Shown here in pieces: positions 44,939 through 53,562 of a DNA stretch of 64,000 nt. How positions within the stretch are numbered: position 1 is the first letter of the stretch; each line of letters opens with the position of its first letter. Location: assembly GCA_016928775.1 (NCBI GenBank), contig JAFGKD010000086.1, forward strand, positions 62,001 through 126,000. The letters run 5' to 3'. Below the pieces are notes generated by a model. That model was not told the DNA's origin and made no database searches. It saw nothing but the letters and a program-made list of their open reading frames with translations. The stretch is from Candidatus Zhuqueibacterota bacterium (lineage in GTDB: Bacteria; Zhuqueibacterota; Zhuqueibacteria; Residuimicrobiales; Krinioviventaceae). Made by a program: the position numbers and the translations under genes.

Positions 44939-46085
44939 AAGCACTCTCCAGACGCTGGATCGCGTCGGACATACGATCCAACGCATCCGCGAGCATACGG
45001 CGCGGGCAGCCGAAATTGAGCCTCAAATAGCCTGGGCCGTTAAACTCTCGCCCATCGGAAAGACCAACACCCGCATTTTCGAAAAATTTATGCGCATTCT
45101 CAATCGGCAGGTGACGGGCGTCGATCCACGCGAGATAGGTGGCTTCCACAGGTGTTGTGAAAAGTCCGGATAGACCATTGATGCGCTCATAAACGATGCG
45201 GGCATTCTCGCGCAAATAGTCGAGAACCTGTTGCAGCCATACGTGACCCTCTTTGTAAGCCGCCAACGCTGCAGTATAGCCAAATAAATTGGGATAGGGC
45301 ACAATGCCCTGTTTGGCGCGCTCAAATTTTTTGCGCAATCCTTCGTTCGATATAATGGCAAAAGACAAACCGAGCCCGGCAATATTAAAAGTTTTGCTCG
45401 GTGCCATCAACGTGATCGTACGCTCGGCAATTTCCGGAGCCAGCGTCGCTGTCGGGATATGAGATTTGTCGCGATCCAGCAACAGATCGCAATGAATTTC
45501 GTCCGAGCAAATAATCAAGTCATGTTTTTCGCATACCTCCGCCACGTTCAACAGTTCATTTCGAGTGAAAATGCGTCCCAGCGGATTATGCGGATTGCAC
45601 AGGATAAACAAACAACTCGTGGGGCTGATGGCTTTTTCAAAAGCATCCAGATCAAACTGCCAATCGCCGTTATTTTTTGCCATCATAAATGTCGCCAAAG
45701 TGCGATCCTGATTTTGTGGAGCCGATAAAAACGGCGGATAAACCGGGATCGTCGTCACAACACTGTCGCCGTGCTCGCCAATTGCCCGACAGGTGACGTT
45801 AAGGCCGGAGACAAGACCGGAAAGCCAGACAATCCACTCCGGCTGCACCTGCCACTGATACAATCTGTGCAAACGCTCGATGATGACATCGACAAGCTCA
45901 CGGGTATGCCAGGTATAACCGAACACGCCGTGCTCAGCTCGCTGCTTGAGCGCCTCAATGACCGCTGGTGGAGAGGTAAAATCCATATCCGCTACCCACA
46001 TGGGCAGAATGTCGCGATCTTTATACCAATCCCACTTGACCGCACCTGTGCCGGAGCGGTTCACCTTCTTGTCAAAATCTATCAT
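44937..46085 (-). CDS. PatB/MalY-family PLP-dependent C-S lyase-like aminotransferase
   Basis: A fold-type I PLP enzyme of 382 residues, usually cystathionine beta-lyase. The N-terminus has the family start (DKKVNRSGTGAVKWDWY, then LPMWVADMDF). The PLP lysine lies in MAPSKTFNIAGL, and CNPHNPLGRIF and SDEIHCDLL are the other PLP motifs. Its start overlaps the upstream enolase-superfamily stop by one base (TGATG), so the two are translationally coupled. This pairing is unusual for methionine or cysteine metabolism and may point to another beta-elimination substrate (inference). The stop codon sits at the edge of repeat copy D. Confidence 0.93.
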   Translation of the reverse strand: MIDFDKKVNRSGTGAVKWDWYKDRDILPMWVADMDFTSPPAVIEALKQRAEHGVFGYTWHTRELVDVIIERLHRLYQWQVQPEWIVWLSGLVSGLNVTCRAIGEHGDSVVTTIPVYPPFLSAPQNQDRTLATFMMAKNNGDWQFDLDAFEKAISPTSCLFILCNPHNPLGRIFTRNELLNVAEVCEKHDLIICSDEIHCDLLLDRDKSHIPTATLAPEIAERTITLMAPSKTFNIAGLGLSFAIISNEGLRKKFERAKQGIVPYPNLFGYTAALAAYKEGHVWLQQVLDYLRENARIVYERINGLSGLFTTPVEATYLAWIDARHLPIENAHKFFENAGVGLSDGREFNGPGYLRLNFGCPRRMLADALDRMSDAIQRLESA

Positions 46086-47389
46086 CAGGTAGATTCCAGA
46101 TCTTTTTGTGCTCCAAGCAGGTCCCGGTAATGCGTTGATTCAGCAAACATGCCGCCACTCTCGGCATAAAATGTTTCATCTGTTAAAAAAATACCCTGCT
46201 TTGGTCTCATCCACGTCGCCCCGTAGAGTGGATGGTAAGTTTGCATGACGGACCAGTTGGCATAGTTCTGATGTCCATTGGTTTCAAGGAGTCCCATGTT
46301 GTCGAGGCCGGGAAAAGGCGCTAATCGGGCCGCGACATTTTTATTCCAATCCACGAGAATGGGATTGACCGTCAGATCGGCGCAAAAGCAGGGCACGTTA
46401 TGCTCGAAAGCAATGTGCGCGACTTTGAAGGTCATGCTGAGGGTTTTGGCGATTGGCTTGAGGGCCATAGCTTTGTAGCCAAGCTGAATGCGCTTGAGCG
46501 CTTCCACGTCGGTGTGCGCACTCTCATCCGCCGCGAGGCGGACGGGAAGATCGTGCACAGCCTCTTCATATTCTTCCGGAAAGGGCTCTTCGATCATGAT
46601 AGTCTGCTCCAATGCGCCAATATCTTCAAGGTGTTCGAGCAATCGTATGAGCAACTCCTTCGTTTCATATCGACCATTGGCGTCAAAATAATAGGGCAAT
46701 TTACCATTCTGTGTAAAAGGTGTCTCATAGCCCTGCACAGCTCGGTGAATATCGGAAATGCGAGCTTTGTCTTTTTCCAGCATCTCCTCTTGTGGGCCGG
46801 GCTGGCCAATTTTGATCTTTAAAAAAAAGTAACCGTTCTTCACCGCAGCAACAATCTCTTGCAACGGAACGCCATAGGCCATCAGCGGAATACTTGCGAC
46901 GCGAGAATGATGCTGCGACAACGACGATTTGTAATCATCTGGTATCAATTCATCAAAGCTATTTAAACCATTCTCCGCCGCGTAGAGCAGCCAGGCTGCA
47001 TTATCCAGCGCGACAAGTGCATTCAAGGCAAAGGTTTTCCGAAGGCCGGGACAGCCGGTTATATAAACGCCATACGCGTGCACTTTTTCGTAGATATCGT
47101 CCAGCAGTTGTATCGGCGTGATAAACGATTTTCCCTTGACGAGCTGCAGCGCATATTCACTCATCACATACATCAACGACTCGGCGGCAGTCGGCGAATG
47201 GTTTGCGTAAACCGCGGCATCCGACCACAAGGCGTTCTGTGTTGCCAGGCCGATTTTCTGCCGGGATTCACTCGTCAACAGCACGGCTGTCTGCCAGATC
47301 TCCTTCATATAGCCGCCCTTGAAGCCAAAGGGACGAATGAGCGGTTCGCGTTCAAAAGTGGATTGGATGTTTGTAATCGTAATTGACAT
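46085..47389 (-). CDS. Enolase-superfamily (mandelate racemase/muconate lactonizing type) enzyme
   Basis: A predicted sugar-acid dehydratase or racemase of 434 residues. GAGAG is 9-13 nt before the ATG. The KxK base motif is FLKIKIG. Metal ligands are in YYFDANGRYE, MIEEPFPEE and LAADESAH. A second lysine region is MALKPIAK, and CADLTVNPILVDWN follows. The set is complete for an enolase-superfamily enzyme. The N-terminal capping domain is longer than usual. Specificity is not decidable; D-galactarate, xylonate or gluconate-type dehydration would fit the cluster. It is coupled to the PLP enzyme gene, and the two are flanked by inverted repeat copies D and E. Confidence 0.9.
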   Translation of the reverse strand: MSITITNIQSTFEREPLIRPFGFKGGYMKEIWQTAVLLTSESRQKIGLATQNALWSDAAVYANHSPTAAESLMYVMSEYALQLVKGKSFITPIQLLDDIYEKVHAYGVYITGCPGLRKTFALNALVALDNAAWLLYAAENGLNSFDELIPDDYKSSLSQHHSRVASIPLMAYGVPLQEIVAAVKNGYFFLKIKIGQPGPQEEMLEKDKARISDIHRAVQGYETPFTQNGKLPYYFDANGRYETKELLIRLLEHLEDIGALEQTIMIEEPFPEEYEEAVHDLPVRLAADESAHTDVEALKRIQLGYKAMALKPIAKTLSMTFKVAHIAFEHNVPCFCADLTVNPILVDWNKNVAARLAPFPGLDNMGLLETNGHQNYANWSVMQTYHPLYGATWMRPKQGIFLTDETFYAESGGMFAESTHYRDLLGAQKDLEST

Positions 47390-47465
47390 ATCTGCACGCT
47401 CTCGCTTTTATAAATTAAATATACCTTCTATCATTCTCGGTGTTCTTCTTACCACCAATCTGCAA

Positions 47466-47675
47466 CATCGTGTTTTTTTAGCAAAGTTTCAAGAGCCACG
47501 GATGATCACTGAAATAATGGAACACGGATTGAACGGATTTAACGGATTGAAACGGATTTTTTCATCCGTTAGAATCCGTCCCATCCGTTCAATCCGCGTT
47601 CTATTCTAAAGAATTGTGCTCATTTTTGGTTGCGGCCTTTGGCCGCGCCATGTGCTCTGTGGTTCATCCTTTTTG
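47466..47675. repeat. Intergenic palindromic element, copy E (inverted relative to D)
   Basis: Leader TCGTGTTTTTTTAGCAAAGT, then GAGCCACGGATGATCACTGA, the ATCCGTT-type palindromic core (about 47526-47597), TTCTATTCTAAAGAATTGTG, and the GCGGCC-TTT-GGCCGC hairpin. The order is the reverse complement of copy D from TGGCT to GAGCAC. It fills most of the 341-nt gap between the enolase-superfamily and isomerase genes, in which I see no gene. Confidence 0.9.
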
Positions 47676-47730
47676 GTTGTGTTCTTCGGCTATGCTTTGC
47701 TCATCCCAATCGAACTATCATCAACAGACT

Positions 47731-48666
47731 TTAGATCAAGCCGCTCTTTCGCATCATCTCCCTGGCGACGGCCAGATCACGCCGGTAGACCTCGATTTCT
47801 TTGGCTTTTTTTACCGCATGCGCGGCGTCCGGAAACTCCTGGTGTGGCATTTTATACTCCAGATGCATGGTTACTGGAACCAGAATGTTGAGGTCTTTCA
47901 CAGCCGCAAAAAATGCCGGATAATCGACCATGCCGGTTCCCATGGGCACGGGAGTATCGGACCATTGGCCCCGGTCATTTTGCTGCCAGAGAAAATCTTT
48001 GAGGGCCAGACAATTGATATGCTCAGCGACAAGTTGCAAGCCAAGAATCCAGGAGCGGCCCCCTTCGGCGGTAGCGTGTTTGATATCATATTGAATACCG
48101 AGATGCTGCGGCGCAACATCTTGAAGTAACAACCACAGGTCCCACACAGCACCACCGATCCGGGTGCCGGCATGGTTTTGATAGGCACCAGTGATGCCGA
48201 TCTGCCGATTAAAGTCCGCCAATTCTTTAATCTGCGGTCGCAACTGCGCGATCGATCCTTCAATCCCCAGGGATGTTTCATAATTGAGATAGCCCATACG
48301 ATAGATTTTTACACCGAGCGCTGCCGCTGTTCGCAAGGTTCGCTCCTGCGACGGATCATCCGCGCGGGTGACGCTGGTGACGATCATTGGCACGTTCAGG
48401 CCGGCCGCAACAAAGGTTTCCACTGCCCGGGGCAAATCCTCTTCGACACGCTCCGGTTCAACATGACCACCAGGCCGAACCGTGAGATCAACACCATTAT
48501 AGCCGGCATCTTTTAAAACCTCGGCCGTCTCTTTGTAATCCAGCCATTGCAGATGTTTGCTGAAGCAGTTGAATTGGAAGGCGCTTCCTTCAGCGCCGAG
48601 ACCGGGACGGACGACCATCGCTGACCCGGCAGCGGCGATTGTAGTGATAAATTTTCGTCGGTTCAT
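47731..48666 (-). CDS. TAT-exported xylose-isomerase-like TIM-barrel protein
   Basis: A sugar isomerase/epimerase/lyase-fold protein of 311 residues. The start at 48666 (MNRRKFITT) follows GAGGACAT; the frame is open further upstream and would overlap the Gfo/Idh gene. The TAT motif is NRRKFIT. Metal-site residues appear in AYQNHAG, QYDIKHA, INCLALKDF and VTMHLEY, the expected pattern with a Gln at the first position seen in exported relatives. It is 50 nt downstream of a TAT Gfo/Idh gene on the same strand. Exported pairs of this kind can oxidise a sugar at C3 and then cleave or isomerise the keto sugar (inference). Confidence 0.9.
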   Translation of the reverse strand: MNRRKFITTIAAAGSAMVVRPGLGAEGSAFQFNCFSKHLQWLDYKETAEVLKDAGYNGVDLTVRPGGHVEPERVEEDLPRAVETFVAAGLNVPMIVTSVTRADDPSQERTLRTAAALGVKIYRMGYLNYETSLGIEGSIAQLRPQIKELADFNRQIGITGAYQNHAGTRIGGAVWDLWLLLQDVAPQHLGIQYDIKHATAEGGRSWILGLQLVAEHINCLALKDFLWQQNDRGQWSDTPVPMGTGMVDYPAFFAAVKDLNILVPVTMHLEYKMPHQEFPDAAHAVKKAKEIEVYRRDLAVAREMMRKSGLI

Positions 48667-48716
48667 ATGTCCTCTTCCGGTTGCAAGATACGCACTTTCT
48701 GAATATCGCGCTTTGC

Positions 48717-50090
48717 TCATCCCAATGTCCACGGCGACCGATACTCATAGTGCAGCAGATCATTCGCTGCATCGTCGTTGGTGAACATCTCTTTTTCGGC
48801 ATCCCATTTCAGTCGTTTTTGTCGCGCCAGGGCGATGTTGGCCATCAGCGCAAACAAAGTGGATCGATGTCCCTCTTCCACTGGGCAGAATGGTGTTTGA
48901 CGTGATTTGACGCAATCGAGAAAATTGCAGACGAGATTGGCGGTGGAATCTTCCCGCTTTTCAGGATCACCCAGCAGATCAGCCAGCGTCACCTGTTGCT
49001 CAATATCCTGTTTATCCCAGGTCTGAAACTGTCCTGGATCTGCGGCAGTGACCGTATAGCTGTATTCGCGGGCGCGTATATTACCCTTTGTGCCGCGCAA
49101 CTCGACTTCGTGGCCCGGTATAATATCGCCGCTGCATGCTTCGTTGACGCTAAATTTGAGAATCGCGCCTGATTTGAATTCAAACAACACCTCCATGGTG
49201 TCCGGAATATCCGCATCATCATCAATCAAACTACGGCTGCCATGCGAGGTGACGGCCAGGGGTGCGGTCTCGTCAATCATCCATCGGATGACATCGATGT
49301 AATGCACACCCCAATTGCCCATTTGAGACGAATAGTCGCTCCACCAGCGAAACTTATAGGGGGCAATATTGAATTGAAACGGCCTGGTGTTGCGCGGTCC
49401 CAGCCATAAATCCCAATCAAAATCCGCTGGTGGCTCTGTCGGCTGGTATGTGCCAATACCGTCGGGAAACATATTACTCACTCGACCGGCCAGAGCCACA
49501 GACACCCGGCCGATTTTTCCGCCCTGAACTTCTTTCACCAAATGCTGATACAGGGTTGAACCACGTCGATTGAGTCCGACAGCGACAATCCGGTTCGTTT
49601 CCTGTGCCACATCAACCATACGACGGCCTTCCTTGATGGTCATGGTCAATGGTTTTTCACAATAGACATCCTTGCCGGCTTGACAAGCCATAATCGTTTG
49701 AATCGCATGCCAATGATCCGGCGTGGCAATGCACACGGCATCAATACTTTTATCAACCAAAAGCTGGCGAAAATCTTTGACCCTGGCGTATGGAGCTAAT
49801 TGTTCACCCATCCTGGGTATCCTGCCGCCAACCGATGCGATAAACCGTTTATCCACGAGCGAATAATCGCGCAGCACGAATGGTTCATACACATCGCACA
49901 GCGCTGCGATATCAACATCCGCATTATCGCGGAACAAACCGAGAAGTTGTGATCCGCGGTTTCCCACGCCAATAAAACCAACGCGGATTTTATCATTTAA
50001 ACTACGACCTCGTAGCACAGCCGGTGCACCAGCAACAGCCGCCGTCGCCAAAACGCTGGTTTTGGCAAATTCTCGTCTTGTTGGATTCAT
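48717..50090 (-). CDS. TAT-exported Gfo/Idh/MocA-family oxidoreductase
   Basis: A periplasmic sugar oxidoreductase. The start at 50090 (MNPTRREFAKT) follows GGAGAG; the longer frame to 50126 is not used. A TAT signal (TRREFAK) is followed by an Ala-rich stretch. The Rossmann motif is IGVGNRG, the cofactor motif is the canonical EKP (DVYCEKPLTM), and the active-site region is MGNWGVHYIDVIRW. FDWDLWLGPRNTRP and FRWWSDYSSQ are typical of the exported subfamily. It is the first gene of an operon with the TIM-barrel isomerase. Confidence 0.94.
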   Translation of the reverse strand: MNPTRREFAKTSVLATAAVAGAPAVLRGRSLNDKIRVGFIGVGNRGSQLLGLFRDNADVDIAALCDVYEPFVLRDYSLVDKRFIASVGGRIPRMGEQLAPYARVKDFRQLLVDKSIDAVCIATPDHWHAIQTIMACQAGKDVYCEKPLTMTIKEGRRMVDVAQETNRIVAVGLNRRGSTLYQHLVKEVQGGKIGRVSVALAGRVSNMFPDGIGTYQPTEPPADFDWDLWLGPRNTRPFQFNIAPYKFRWWSDYSSQMGNWGVHYIDVIRWMIDETAPLAVTSHGSRSLIDDDADIPDTMEVLFEFKSGAILKFSVNEACSGDIIPGHEVELRGTKGNIRAREYSYTVTAADPGQFQTWDKQDIEQQVTLADLLGDPEKREDSTANLVCNFLDCVKSRQTPFCPVEEGHRSTLFALMANIALARQKRLKWDAEKEMFTNDDAANDLLHYEYRSPWTLG

Positions 50091-50122
50091 AATCGCTCTC
50101 CAGCTTAAAAGATACTGTTTGT

Positions 50123-50173
50123 ACAATATATTGTTTTTTTATTAAAGTCCAACGTGAAATTGATCATGATCAA
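50123..50173. promoter_or_regulatory. Two perfect palindromes upstream of the Gfo/Idh-isomerase operon
   Basis: ACAATATATTGT (50123-50134) and TTGATCATGATCAA (50160-50173) lie 33-83 nt upstream of the Gfo/Idh start at 50090. They are candidate operators or promoter-flanking sites. Palindromes of 12-14 bp are expected several times by chance in 64 kb, so confidence rests on their position. Confidence 0.3.
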
Positions 50174-50269
50174 CACTGATTTTTTTATCACTTTTACAAT
50201 AAACCGCCGAGTACACCAAGGTCACAGAGAAAGAAACAGCTTTTGCTTTTTTCTCTGTACTACAAGGCA

Positions 50270-50485
50270 ACAACAGCGTGTTTTATCAGCAAAGTTTTAA
50301 TAGCCACTGGTGATCACTGCAATAATGAAAGGCGGATCGAACGGATTTAGCGGATTGGAACGGATTTCTTCATCCGTTAAAATCCATCCCATCCGTTCAA
50401 TCCGCGTTCTATTCTAAAGAATAGTGCTCATTTTTAGCTGCGGCTAAAGGCCGCGCCAAAAGATCGGTGGTCACCGTGGTTTTTA
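50270..50485. repeat. Intergenic palindromic element, copy F (same orientation as E)
   Basis: Leader CAGCGTGTTTTATCAGCAAA, TAGCCACTGGTGATCACTGC, palindromic core (about 50334-50405), TTCTATTCTAAAGAATAGTG, then the GCGGC-TAAA-GGCCGC hairpin and a diverged GTGG end. With 50174-50269 (a CAGAGAAA/TTTCTCTG inverted repeat) it fills most of the 474-nt divergent gap between the Gfo/Idh and LacI genes. Confidence 0.88.
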
Positions 50486-50519
50486 AATTATCTTGATTGT
50501 TCTCGCAAACATATCTATA

Positions 50520-50528
50520 TTTGCGCAA
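50520..50528. promoter_or_regulatory. Candidate LacI-type operator upstream of the regulator
   Basis: TTTGCGCAA, with the CG-centred symmetry typical of LacI-family operators, lies 36-44 nt upstream of the LacI start. A CGCAAA...TTTGCG inverted pair (50504-50525) overlaps it. The related TTTGCGCAAA occurs at 56619-56628 before the dehydrogenase gene. Confidence 0.35.
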
Positions 50529-50564
50529 CTTTTTAGTCACATTGAACACTACACGGTGAACAGC

Positions 50565-51617
50565 ATGTCCAAGACGACGCTAAAAGATATTGCGAATCAT
50601 GTGGGTGTATCCATCACAACAGTATCACGCGTTTTGAACGGTCAGGCTGAGCAGCATCGTATCAAAAAGCAGACGGAAGAAGCGATTCTCACCGCGGCCA
50701 AAGAACTTGGTTTTTCGCCCTATAAATCGATTTTCAAGCCGCCCATGGCTCGCTCAAAAACGATCGGTTTGATCATTCCGGATATTTCGCACTTTTTTTT
50801 GAGCCATTTGGCAAGAACAATTCGCCTGGAAATTCACCAGGCAGATTATTCGGTCCTGATCGTCGATAGTCGAGAGGATACTGAGACCGAAAAAGAATCG
50901 ATCGATTTGTTACTGCGCCAGAATGTGGATGGTTTGATCATCCTGCCGGTGGGAAAAGAGTGGAAACATATTCAGGACGTGTACAATCGCGGTGTGCCGC
51001 TGGTGGTGGTGGATCGTATCATGCCGGAATTAAATTGTCCATCGGTAGGCATAGATAACTATTCCGGCGCCAGGGAAGCTATGGATTATCTTGTTGCGCG
51101 CGGTCACACAACGATCGCCTGCATTCAACGTTTGCCCGATTCGTGGATCAATGATGAACGGCTGCGCGCATATCGGGATGCCCTGAATAGCAAAAATATT
51201 CAAATAGATGAGTCATTGATCATTGGTGATACTTTTGGCCAAAAAAACGGTTACCTTGAAGGCAAGCTCCTGCTCAGTCGCCCGAAAAAGCCAACCGCTA
51301 TTTTTGCTCTGTCGCATGTGCTGACGCTTGGTCTCTTGCAAGTGTTTCGCGAGGAAAAATTACATATCCCGGAGGATGTATCCCTTATCAGTTTTGATGA
51401 TCTCCCGTTCAGCGAATATTTCGAGCTCAAGGTGACGACCGTCAAACAGCCGGTGACAGAAATGGGGCTGATGGCGGTCAATTTGTTGTTAGATCAAATC
51501 AATTCACCAGGACGGTCTGATCCAGTGCATATTAAATTACGCACGACCTTTATCCGACGTGAATCCGTCAAAAACCTTCCTCAAAACTCACCCGCGGGCG
51601 TGGGTACGCCAACTTAG
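50565..51617 (+). CDS. LacI-family transcription regulator
   Basis: A one-component sugar-responsive repressor or activator of 350 residues. I chose ATG 50565 (MSKTTLKDIANHVG) because the helix-turn-helix starts immediately; the longer frame to 50493 has no ribosome site, and none is clear for this start either. DNA-binding: IANHVGVSITTVSRVLNG, then the hinge-helix region near AKELGFSPYK. Ligand-binding domain: KTIGLIIPDISHFF, LVVVDRIMPEL, YSGAREAMDYL and VSLISFDDLPFSEYF. It is 39 nt upstream of TRAP transporter genes, so it probably controls uptake and catabolism of the transported sugar acid and its own expression. Confidence 0.95.
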   Translation: MSKTTLKDIANHVGVSITTVSRVLNGQAEQHRIKKQTEEAILTAAKELGFSPYKSIFKPPMARSKTIGLIIPDISHFFLSHLARTIRLEIHQADYSVLIVDSREDTETEKESIDLLLRQNVDGLIILPVGKEWKHIQDVYNRGVPLVVVDRIMPELNCPSVGIDNYSGAREAMDYLVARGHTTIACIQRLPDSWINDERLRAYRDALNSKNIQIDESLIIGDTFGQKNGYLEGKLLLSRPKKPTAIFALSHVLTLGLLQVFREEKLHIPEDVSLISFDDLPFSEYFELKVTTVKQPVTEMGLMAVNLLLDQINSPGRSDPVHIKLRTTFIRRESVKNLPQNSPAGVGTPT

Positions 51618-51656
51618 CACTGTACATCCAATCGGACACTCTGGTCAGGAAATGAT

Positions 51657-52127
51657 ATGCGACAATTGAATCGATTTATTGACAAGATCTTGTTTTTCAC
51701 CACTGCCCTGACATCGATTTCTTTTTTTATCATTATTATTTTAGCCGTGGCCAGCCGCTATATTTTCAAAGCACCCATCCTGGCATCCATTGAATTGAGT
51801 CGATTGCTGTTTGTCTGGTCCTGCTTTTTGGCCGCAGCGCTCGCCTATCGCCGCAAGGCACACATTAGCATCACCTTTATTTTCGAAAAATTCCCGCACT
51901 TCCTGCAAAAATATGTGACACTGTTCTTGCATATTCTCATCCTTTTGTTTTTGGTCATTGTCTTTCACCAGTCAGTAATCGTTACTGTGCTTCTGTGGCC
52001 ATCCAGGCTGCCGATGCTGCAAATCACCCAATCATGGTTTTACCTGCCGGTACCGATTTTCTCGCTGATTTTGATTTTTTATACGTTAGAGTTCCTTGTG
52101 GACGATTTAGGTGTAAAAAAGGAGTGA
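51657..52127 (+). CDS. TRAP transporter small membrane subunit (DctQ-type)
   Basis: A 156-residue four-helix inner-membrane protein. AGGAAATG precedes the ATG. Family features are the LDKILFF-type start (FIDKILFFTTALTSISFF), the VASRYIFKAPI segment and ELSRLLFVWSCFLAAALAYRRKAHI. It forms the membrane part of a TRAP transporter with the large subunit encoded one base after its stop. It is not itself catalytic but needed for solute uptake. Confidence 0.93.
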   Translation: MRQLNRFIDKILFFTTALTSISFFIIIILAVASRYIFKAPILASIELSRLLFVWSCFLAAALAYRRKAHISITFIFEKFPHFLQKYVTLFLHILILLFLVIVFHQSVIVTVLLWPSRLPMLQITQSWFYLPVPIFSLILIFYTLEFLVDDLGVKKE

Positions 52128-52128
52128 T

Positions 52129-53409
52129 ATGATTTGGCTACTCGTCACTGTTTTTTTTCTCCTGGCAGCACTGAGAATGCAAGTGGCGTTTGCACTCGGT
52201 TTTGCCTGTGCCATCGCGATAGTTGTGTACGGCGACATTCCGTTGGCGGCTATACCGCACAAACTTGTGAATGGTATTGATTCGTATGTTTTTTTGGCGA
52301 TTCCACTTTTTCTCCTGGCCGGGAATCTGATGAATGCTGGCGGTCTCACGGATCGCTTGTTTAAATTCGGACGCGCCATGGTGGGCAGCATTTACGGCGG
52401 GCTGGCGCACGCCTGCGTCCTCGCCAGTATGCTTTTTGCATGGATGTCCGGCTCTGCCGTCGCAACCGTTGGTGGATTGGGTGAGATCGAAGTCAAGGCT
52501 CTGACCGACAATGGCTATGACAAACCTTTTGCCGCCGCCGTGGCGACGTCGGCATCCGTCCTCGGGCCAATCATTCCGCCATCAATCCCGATGATCATTT
52601 ATGCCGCGATGACCGAACAATCCGTTGGCAAGCTTTTCCTCGGCGGCATTATCCCCGGTTTGTTGATGGCCGGTTCACTCATGGTTCTTATTTATCTCCT
52701 GTCGCGCAAGCGGGCCTACCCGAAAGATGCATCAACAGCGGTACGTGAAAAGCTTGCAGCATTCAAGGAAGCATTCATTCCCCTGTTGATGCCGGCGATC
52801 ATGCTCGGTGGCATTGTATCCGGCATCTTTACGCCAACCGAGGCAGCGGCGGTTGCGGCGTTGTATGCCTTGACTATCAGCCTGTTTGTCTACCGAACCG
52901 TTAAACTGAAAGACCTGCCGCGCATTTTTGTCGAAGCGATGATTACTTCTGCGGTCATCACCTTTATCATTTCAAACACCTCGGCAATGAGCTTTCTGCT
53001 GACAGTGGAGCAAGCGGGTATCAAGATCGCCTCTGCTGTTCTCGGCTTTTCCTCGAGTAGGTGGGTGATCCTGTTGGTTGTGAATATTTTGCTGTTGCTC
53101 TTTGGTGCGCTGATGGAGGCGGGAGTTGTGCTGATCCTTTTTATTCCCATCCTGTATCCCCTTGTGGTCGGACAATACGGCGTTGATCCCATTCATTTTG
53201 GCATCATCATGTGCGCCAATCTGATGATAGGCGTCGCGACACCACCGGTTGGTGTCTCACTCTTCGTGATGACGCATGTCGCCAAGCTAAAAATGGAAAG
53301 ACTGATGCGCGCGATTTTACCGTTTCTTGTCCCGATAATTATTATATTGTTACTGTTGACCTATATACCGCAGATCGTCACATTTTTGCCGAATATGTTT
53401 ATGAAATGA
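52129..53409 (+). CDS. TRAP transporter large membrane subunit (DctM-type)
   Basis: A 426-residue, roughly 12-helix permease. AAGGAGTGAT overlaps the upstream stop region. Family signatures are VNGIDSYVFLAIPLFLLAGNLM, SASVLGPIIPPSIPMIIYA, GIFTPTEAAAVAALYAL and NLMIGVATPPVGVSLFV. It drives Na+- or H+-coupled import with the small subunit and the binding protein that follow on the same strand. Confidence 0.96.
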   Translation: MIWLLVTVFFLLAALRMQVAFALGFACAIAIVVYGDIPLAAIPHKLVNGIDSYVFLAIPLFLLAGNLMNAGGLTDRLFKFGRAMVGSIYGGLAHACVLASMLFAWMSGSAVATVGGLGEIEVKALTDNGYDKPFAAAVATSASVLGPIIPPSIPMIIYAAMTEQSVGKLFLGGIIPGLLMAGSLMVLIYLLSRKRAYPKDASTAVREKLAAFKEAFIPLLMPAIMLGGIVSGIFTPTEAAAVAALYALTISLFVYRTVKLKDLPRIFVEAMITSAVITFIISNTSAMSFLLTVEQAGIKIASAVLGFSSSRWVILLVVNILLLLFGALMEAGVVLILFIPILYPLVVGQYGVDPIHFGIIMCANLMIGVATPPVGVSLFVMTHVAKLKMERLMRAILPFLVPIIIILLLLTYIPQIVTFLPNMFMK

Positions 53410-53484
53410 AAAGTCAAAAACAGCATGTGGATCAGGCATTATCTTTTGGATTGTTATCGGCGTGATTTTCTTGTTTAGCACTCT

Positions 53485-53526
53485 GCGCAAGGCAACCAAA
53501 CTGTGTTTTTTGAGCAAAGTTTGTAA
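53485..53526. repeat. Leader fragment of the palindromic element family, copy G
   Basis: CTGTGTTTTTTGAGCAAAGT resembles the leader of copies D, E and F (GTGTTTTTTTAGCAAAGTT), and is preceded by GCAAGGCAACC as in copy F. No core or hairpin follows; the next bases (TTTGTAAATGAAG) lead into the binding-protein gene. Confidence 0.65.
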
Positions 53527-53562
53527 ATGAAGATGGTAATCCCTGAAAAGGATACTTGGCTC

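Noticed and set aside
44690..50485. Repeat copies considered as insertion sequences
   Set aside because: They are under 260 bp, carry no open frame, and no transposase is present in the window.
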